Below the pieces are notes generated by a model, which ran no database searches, was not told the origin of the DNA, and was given only the letters and a program-made list of their open reading frames with translations. Below are positions 59,300 through 64,000 of a stretch of DNA of 64,000 nt, piece after piece. The number at the start of each line of letters is the position of its first letter. Position 1 is the stretch's first letter. Source of the stretch: VRUE01 sp963732225. Its GTDB lineage: Bacteria; Actinomycetota; Thermoleophilia; Solirubrobacterales; 70-9. Position numbers and translations under genes: made by a program. Where the stretch lies: assembly GCA_963732225.1 (NCBI GenBank), contig CAVSYR010000005.1:744001-808000 (forward strand). Reading direction: 5' to 3'.

Positions 59300-59668
59300 T
59301 TAGCCCCGAACCACGACGGTGCGCTTTACAGCAGCGACGATGTTGGCAATCAAGGCATCGGTCACCTTCAAGCCGACGTAGATGACAAAGGCCTCGGGAA
59401 CGAAGTCGGCACCCAGATCTCCACCGGAGGGGATCCCTTTGATTTCCGCAAGCTCGACCTCGATGCCCTGATTGGCGAGGTCGTCGATGAGATCTTCGTA
59501 GTCCTGAGCGCTTTCCTGCCACTCCGGAATCGCTGGCTTGACAAAGATCCGGCCCTCGCTTGGCAGCAGGCTTCCGTCCTGGAGCACCTGGCCGATTTCC
59601 TGCTCGGGAACCGTAGGCCTCCCGGAGCGAGAGATCGATAGCTCCAGTGGCTGCTTAGACCCAGGCAC
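59300..59668 (-). CDS. Hypothetical protein, possibly 3'-frameshifted
   Basis: I chose GTG 59668, since earlier in-frame ATGs lie under the divergent gene. 122 residues: ELSISRSGRPTVPEQEIGQVLQDGSLLPSEGRIFVKPAIPEWQE, then DYEDLIDDLANQGIEVELAEIKGIPSGGDLGADFVPEAFVIYVG and KVTDALIANIVAAVKRTVVVRG. It has no signal peptide or clear family. Immediately past the stop another frame reads AKTQWWRRGEQVKGVIYGPVGEVLREVTWTSTN to a stop at 59164, which would make a natural C-terminus; a one-base change in the GGGG run before the TAA would join them. Confidence 0.6.
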   Translation of the reverse strand: MPGSKQPLELSISRSGRPTVPEQEIGQVLQDGSLLPSEGRIFVKPAIPEWQESAQDYEDLIDDLANQGIEVELAEIKGIPSGGDLGADFVPEAFVIYVGLKVTDALIANIVAAVKRTVVVRG

Positions 59669-59741
59669 ACCCGAAAGCGTATCGACGCCCCCGCGACGCC
59701 GGTCCTTGCAACCGTGAAGTTTGAGTAATACTGCTTCCTCG

Positions 59742-61478
59742 ATGAAGGGGGGCGTCCGGGTATTCGTGTTTGTCTGGTCCATGCTGCTGCTCGCGCTACC
59801 CGCTGGGTCTACCGCGGCCATCGCTCCCGATCCAAGCTTCGATGGCGACGGGAGGCAGCAGGTCTTCCCCAGCGGGTTGGCTGGCTACGAACAAATCTTC
59901 AGCCGGGACACGGTCTCCGACGTGACCGTCGATCACGAGGGCCGAATCGTCATCGTCGGGTCGGCCGAAGGGAAACTGGGGGTCGACCATTCGGAGGCGC
60001 TGGTCGCTCGCTTCACCCCGGATGGAGCCCTCGATAAATCTTTCAGCGGTGACGGCATCATCCACTTCGAATGGGAGCCGGAACACAGTGACGCCACCGC
60101 GGTAGCCATCGATCACCAAGACAGGATCGTGGTCGGTGGCGGCAGCGCAAACTACCCCTCACTCCTCAGTGTTTCTGCCATCGCCCGCTTCCTTCCGAAT
60201 GGCGCGCCGGATCCAACTTTCGGCGAAGACGGCCTGACGACGACCAACTTGGGAGGAGACGTCCGTGGGGTCGCGGTAGATGCGCAAGATCGCGTTCTGC
60301 TCGCCACCCGGACGAGATCAGACGAGCACTTCAGCATCATCCGCCTCACCGAAGACGGCGCCGTCGACGAAAGCTTTGGCGGAGACGGGCTCGTCCTGAC
60401 CGACTTTCCCGGCACCGAATTCCCGTCAAGCACGGCAATAGCAGTCGACGCATCCGGCCGACCGGTTGTCGCCGGCGAAGTCCAGTTTTCGACTGGATCC
60501 GCACTTGCGATCGCCCGTTACACCGAAAGCGGGAGCCTCGACCCGAGTTTTGACGGCGACGGTCGTACCCTTCTCGACTTCGGCGCCCTGACCTGGGAAG
60601 AAGCCCACGAGGTCCTCCTCGACGGCTCCGGGCGAGTCGTGGTCGTCGGCAAGGCTGGCTCCGGCGTCGCCCTCCTCGGCCGGCTATTGCCGGATGGTGA
60701 GCCCGATCCCTCCTTTGGCAGCGCCGGCCGGGTCATCACCGGCCGGCCCGCCAGTCGGCTCCACGCCAACAGCGCCGCGATCGACAGCGCGGGAAGGATC
60801 GTGGTTGCCGGCACCATCGAAGGTGAACAGTGGCCGTACACAAGCGAAGATGCCTTTCTCCTCCGCTATGGGGCGAACGGGGAGCTGGAAGAAAACATCG
60901 CCCCCGACGGCTTTGTGCGAGAGGACTTCCTGGCCGCGAACGTGACCAATGCATCCGTCGCAATCGACCAGCAGGGTCGTTACTTGCTGGCCGGATCGCT
61001 GTTTACGGAAAGCTTTGGCCAGGAACTGGGGTTTATCGGGTTGGCTCGCTTCACCGTTGACTACCCTCTTCCGCTACCTCCCGCTCAACAGCAGTCTGCA
61101 CCCACTCCCCCACGGTGCCACGGAGAGGAGGCGACCATCGCCGGAACCGAGGCCAGGGACGTGTTGCGAGGAACGAAACGGAAAGACGTGATGGTCGGCC
61201 TGGGAGGGAACGACCTCTTGCTCGGATTTGGCGGTGACGATCTCATCTGCGCCGGCAGCGGCGATGACACCATCAAAGCGGGCGCGGGGAACGACGTGCT
61301 CGCTGGCGAAGCGGGCGAGGACCGTCTCTTCGGAGGAGACGGCGGGGACCGACTGATAGCGGGGGGCGGTGTCGATCGCTCCGACTGCGGCCGAGACCGC
61401 GATATCGCCTTGGTCGACCGCCTCGACCAGGTCAAACACTGCGAGCGGGTCACCCGTCGAGGGTCCCCCCGCCACTAG
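59742..61478 (+). CDS. Secreted delta-60/RTX repeat protein
   Basis: I chose ATG 59742 (MKGGVRVFVFVWSMLLLALPAGSTAA, a signal peptide); TTG 59721 is an alternative. 578 residues. Six clear delta-60 (DUF5122) units follow, each with a D-x-[ST]-F-x-x-[DA]-G core (PDPSFDGDG, LDKSFSGDG, PDPTFGEDG, VDESFGGDG, LDPSFDGDG, PDPSFGSAG), plus one degenerate one, forming a likely beta-propeller. After a Pro-rich linker (about 445-455) come hemolysin-type Ca-binding nonapeptides (GLGGNDLLLGFGGDDLICAGSGDDTIKAGAGNDVLAG). It is a probable surface or secreted Ca-stabilised protein; function unknown. Confidence 0.85.
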   Translation: MKGGVRVFVFVWSMLLLALPAGSTAAIAPDPSFDGDGRQQVFPSGLAGYEQIFSRDTVSDVTVDHEGRIVIVGSAEGKLGVDHSEALVARFTPDGALDKSFSGDGIIHFEWEPEHSDATAVAIDHQDRIVVGGGSANYPSLLSVSAIARFLPNGAPDPTFGEDGLTTTNLGGDVRGVAVDAQDRVLLATRTRSDEHFSIIRLTEDGAVDESFGGDGLVLTDFPGTEFPSSTAIAVDASGRPVVAGEVQFSTGSALAIARYTESGSLDPSFDGDGRTLLDFGALTWEEAHEVLLDGSGRVVVVGKAGSGVALLGRLLPDGEPDPSFGSAGRVITGRPASRLHANSAAIDSAGRIVVAGTIEGEQWPYTSEDAFLLRYGANGELEENIAPDGFVREDFLAANVTNASVAIDQQGRYLLAGSLFTESFGQELGFIGLARFTVDYPLPLPPAQQQSAPTPPRCHGEEATIAGTEARDVLRGTKRKDVMVGLGGNDLLLGFGGDDLICAGSGDDTIKAGAGNDVLAGEAGEDRLFGGDGGDRLIAGGGVDRSDCGRDRDIALVDRLDQVKHCERVTRRGSPRH

Positions 61479-61499
61479 CCGACTGGGAAAGAGCCCGAA

Positions 61500-62987
61500 A
61501 TGACCTGCAAAGCAAAGATGACAGCGCATGTCGTCGGTTTCGTTGCCCTGATCGGCTGCGTACTGCCATCGTCCGTCGTCGCAGACGACTTTCCATTGGG
61601 GTCGATGCAGAACCCGGAACAGTTCGCTGTTGGTTTGTCTGCGGAACGGCAGCACGACGGCTCTGCCCCGGAACCTGAAGAACCTTTCGCACCCGGATCA
61701 GAACCCGGCTGCGCGGGGGACCTGGAATCCAACTTGGTCAACACTGACTGGTACTACTTCGTGGGCACGGGAGAACCTGTGGTGGTAAGGGTTGACGGCG
61801 GTTTTGGATTGGGAATGGCCGTCTACGAAGGCTCGGCGCAGCCCACGGCCGGAAGCGCGCTTGCATGCCCGTTCTTTCCCCCACATCGCTTCGACCTCCA
61901 AACCAAGCAAGGAGAGACGTACAAGATCCAAGTCGGCGATTGGGAAAGCAGCGACCCCAACCTCAAATACCGGCTCGCTGTCATGCCCACCACGGCCAAC
62001 GGGAGTCCCGACAGTGCGGCTCGGTTGGAACTCGGGGACATCGTCCGGATTGGCAACTGGGGGGCGCCGCCGGACCCCCCCGGCAGTTGGTGCCACATCG
62101 AAACGAGCAGCTACGCGCCCGACCGAAGCGCCTGGGGTCGGGTCGAAGTGCCTGCCCCTGGAGACCTCCACGTCGAGATGCACCCTGTCTATCTCCACCC
62201 GTTTACGCAGTGGATGATCCTGCTGTACCCGGTCGGCCATCTCGACCAGCAAATCGCCTGTTCGCCGGGATCTGAATCTGAGGCCGGGGCAACCCTCGAC
62301 GCTTACCTGGCCCCCGGCAGCTACTGGCTGCAGTTCACGCGCGGATACTCGCCTCGCCTAGATTTCGAGGGGAGCGTGGAGGAAAGCTGGGATGTGAGCG
62401 CCAACTTCAGCCTCGATATGGACCTTGATAAAGATGGCTTTTTGCGTCCTGTCGACTGCGATGACAGAAATCCTGGCGTGTACCCCGGCGCACCCGAGAT
62501 TCCTGACAACGGCGTTGACGAGAATTGCGACGGGGCGGACTCACACCGGGATTCCGACGGTGACTTGGTCCCTGACTACCTAGATCGCTGCCCCCTCCGC
62601 TCGAGTGGTGGAATCGACGCCAACCACGATGGCTGCCCCGACCCGAAGCAGTTGCACCTTGTGGTCCAGATCCTCTTGAAACTCCGTAAGGGAGGCCTGC
62701 ACGTGGCCTCTTTCGTCATACGGAGCAACTCTGGAGCCAAGGTCGTTCTCTCGTGTGACAGTCAGTCTTGCAAGCAGCAGCCGACAGCGGTGCGGCAGAA
62801 GCGAATGCGACTCGAGAGCCTGTTCCAAAGTCAAGTCCCGGAGGGAACCGAGGTCGAGGTCTCGGCAACGAAGCCCAACTACATCGGCATGTCGAAGCGA
62901 TATCGGCTCTCTCCGCACGGAGTTCACCTGGTTCGCGAATGGTGCACGCCCCCAGGCAACCCGAACAAGGCGATCAAATGCAAATAG
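61500..62987 (+). CDS. Secreted protein with MopE-type metal-binding and thrombospondin-3-like repeats
   Basis: 495 residues, start ATG or nearby (MTCKAKMTAHVVGFVALIGCVLPSSVVA signal peptide), 21 bases after the RTX-repeat gene. Central region (about 60-300) is beta-rich with NTDWYYFVGTGEPVVVRVDGG-type units like pre-peptidase/CUB-like folds. Near 310-345, DLDKDGFLRPVDCDDRNPGVYPGAPEIPDNGVDENCDG is the MopE-type (PF11617-like) metal-binding motif, followed by DSDGDLVPDYLDRCP, a thrombospondin type 3 Ca repeat. The C-terminal ~110 residues contain Cys pairs. Function unknown; both neighbours are Ca-binding secreted proteins. Confidence 0.8.
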   Translation: MTCKAKMTAHVVGFVALIGCVLPSSVVADDFPLGSMQNPEQFAVGLSAERQHDGSAPEPEEPFAPGSEPGCAGDLESNLVNTDWYYFVGTGEPVVVRVDGGFGLGMAVYEGSAQPTAGSALACPFFPPHRFDLQTKQGETYKIQVGDWESSDPNLKYRLAVMPTTANGSPDSAARLELGDIVRIGNWGAPPDPPGSWCHIETSSYAPDRSAWGRVEVPAPGDLHVEMHPVYLHPFTQWMILLYPVGHLDQQIACSPGSESEAGATLDAYLAPGSYWLQFTRGYSPRLDFEGSVEESWDVSANFSLDMDLDKDGFLRPVDCDDRNPGVYPGAPEIPDNGVDENCDGADSHRDSDGDLVPDYLDRCPLRSSGGIDANHDGCPDPKQLHLVVQILLKLRKGGLHVASFVIRSNSGAKVVLSCDSQSCKQQPTAVRQKRMRLESLFQSQVPEGTEVEVSATKPNYIGMSKRYRLSPHGVHLVREWCTPPGNPNKAIKCK

Positions 62988-63024
62988 AGCTTGGGGCGAC
63001 CATTGCCACCCGGTCGACGCAGAA

Positions 63025-63056
63025 AAACGTCCCCGACCGATTGGCCGGGGACGTTT
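63025..63056. terminator. Bidirectional terminator
   Basis: AAACGTCCCCG (63025-63035) and CGGGGACGTTT (63046-63056) form a perfect 11-bp stem flanked by an A-run on the left and TTT on the right, between two convergent genes. Confidence 0.8.
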
Positions 63057-63069
63057 CCGCGGTGCTTCC

Positions 63070-64000
63070 TTAGCCCTGCGCCGGAGCGGGCTCGGGCTCA
63101 CGTGCCTGGGGAAGCCAACGCAGGCCGTGTGGCAGGTACCAGTTGCGCTCGCCGAGGAGCTTCATCGCCGCGGGTAGGAGGACGCCGCGGACGATGGTGG
63201 CGTCGAGGAGGACGGCGACCGCTAGGCCGACGCCCATCTCCTTCATGTCGATGATGCTGAGGGTGGCGAAGATGGAGAAGACCGCCACCATCACTACTGC
63301 GGCGCTGGTTACTGTGCCCGCCGTGGCGGAGATGCCTTGGCGGACTGCCTCGTCCGTGCTCAGGCCTCGGTCGACTCCCTCGCGGACCCGGCTGAGGATC
63401 AGCACGTGGTAGTCCATCGAGAGGCCGAAGAGGATCACGAAGAGGAACAGCGGCAGCCAGGAGCTGATGCCTCCGTTGGAGTGGAAGCCGAGCAGCGACT
63501 CCCCCATCCCCCGCTGGAAGACCAGGACCAGGACGCCGTAGGCGGCGCCGACTGAGAGCAGGTTGAGCACGATCGCCTTGATCGGGACGACGATCGAGCG
63601 GAACGTGACCAGCAGGAGGAGGAAGGCGAAGCCGAGGACGAAGCCAAAGACCAGGGGCAGGCTCTTGGCCAGCTGGTCGTTGAAGTCCTGCGACTGCGCT
63701 GCCGGGCCGGTGACGTCGACCTCGGCGCCTTCGACGCCGGCAAATGCCGCCGGCACCATGTCCTGGCGCACCTGCTGCATTGCCCGGGTCGCTGCGGCAT
63801 CGCTGCCGCTGCCGACCGTGGGGATGTTGATTGCCGCGACCGTGCCGTCGGCGCTCTCTTCAACGCTGACCGGCCCGGCAACGGACTTGCTCCCCGCCGC
63901 CTCGTGGCGCAGCCGCTCGATCCCCCCGGCCACCGGGCCGGAGGTGACGTCGTCGGCTTGGACCACGACTGTCGCGCTCGCCGCTTCGCCCGGGAAGGCG
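63070..64000 (-). CDS. MMPL-family transporter, C-terminal part (runs off window)
   Basis: The frame stays open to the window edge (continuing upstream of VVVQADDV), so the N-terminal half is outside. Visible: the end of the second periplasmic domain and five helices (LAKSLPLVFGFVLGFAFLLLLVTFRSIVVPIKAIVLNL, FVILFGLSMDYHVLILSRVREGVDRGLS, VAVFSIFATLSIIDMKEMGVGLAVAVLLDATIVRGVLLPA). GLSMDYHVLI carries the proton-relay Asp. It differs from the MMPL protein at 38469 (which has LATDYAVL), so it is a separate transporter, probably for lipids or hydrophobic compounds. Confidence 0.9.
   Translation of the reverse strand, partial: AFPGEAASATVVVQADDVTSGPVAGGIERLRHEAAGSKSVAGPVSVEESADGTVAAINIPTVGSGSDAAATRAMQQVRQDMVPAAFAGVEGAEVDVTGPAAQSQDFNDQLAKSLPLVFGFVLGFAFLLLLVTFRSIVVPIKAIVLNLLSVGAAYGVLVLVFQRGMGESLLGFHSNGGISSWLPLFLFVILFGLSMDYHVLILSRVREGVDRGLSTDEAVRQGISATAGTVTSAAVVMVAVFSIFATLSIIDMKEMGVGLAVAVLLDATIVRGVLLPAAMKLLGERNWYLPHGLRWLPQAREPEPAPAQG

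Overview
The window is about 64 kb of GC-rich, gene-dense DNA. It uses C/G-ending codons, many GTG/TTG starts, and ATGA/GTGA/TGATG overlaps between neighbouring genes. GTP-dependent PEP carboxykinase, a mycobacterial-type fadA2-fabG4-htdX-fadE set, a DUF4333 lipoprotein, LexA with a CGAAC-N4-GTTCG box and a type A RNase P RNA all point to an actinobacterium. I suspect a deep-branching soil lineage such as Thermoleophilia/Solirubrobacterales, but that placement is inference.

Region 1 (1-25.9 kb) is a surface polysaccharide locus. It holds many GT2 and GT4 glycosyltransferases, including GT2-NodB and GT2-GT4 fusions and a WbaP-like N-terminus joined to a dolichol-phosphate-mannose-synthase-like GT2. 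It also holds GT-C-like and DUF1616-like membrane proteins, a sugar aminotransferase, a GMC oxidoreductase, a Wzm/Wzt ABC exporter, a hexapeptide acetyltransferase, a polysaccharide deacetylase and a Wzx-like flippase. A compositionally different stretch (19.0-21.2 kb) with an RNase HI-like protein, a hypothetical protein and a GFA-family protein interrupts it.

Region 2 (25.9-33.1 kb) is a tandem array of five secreted GH26-type glycoside hydrolase paralogues. Three carry the same 12-bp dyad upstream. The array ends in a non-coding stretch with two inverted copies of a structured repeat.

Region 3 (33.1-40.6 kb) holds central metabolism (pckG behind a small lipoprotein gene, then sucC-sucD-ferredoxin) and a divergent HxlR regulator / MMPL transporter pair with a dyad operator between them.

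Region 4 (40.6-49.6 kb) is a TetR-headed fatty-acid operon: thiolase, FabG4-type ketoreductase, MaoC/HtdX dehydratase, two acyl-CoA dehydrogenases, then an acyl-CoA synthetase and a SnoaL-like protein. A 32-bp symmetric operator precedes tetR.

Region 5 (49.6-64 kb) is mixed housekeeping: a GGDEF-EAL protein, a DUF255 thioredoxin-fold protein with an intragenic 18-bp inverted repeat, glutamine synthetase, a frameshifted AhpD-like gene, a c-di-AMP riboswitch controlling an RlpA-like wall protein, RNase P RNA, an SDR, LexA, tRNA-Leu(GAG), two large secreted repeat proteins and a truncated MMPL gene at the right edge.

A thread through the window is unusually long perfect or near-perfect inverted repeats (17-28 bp arms) after genes and once inside a gene. 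Three of them share a GCGCGGC/GCCGCGC inner stem.
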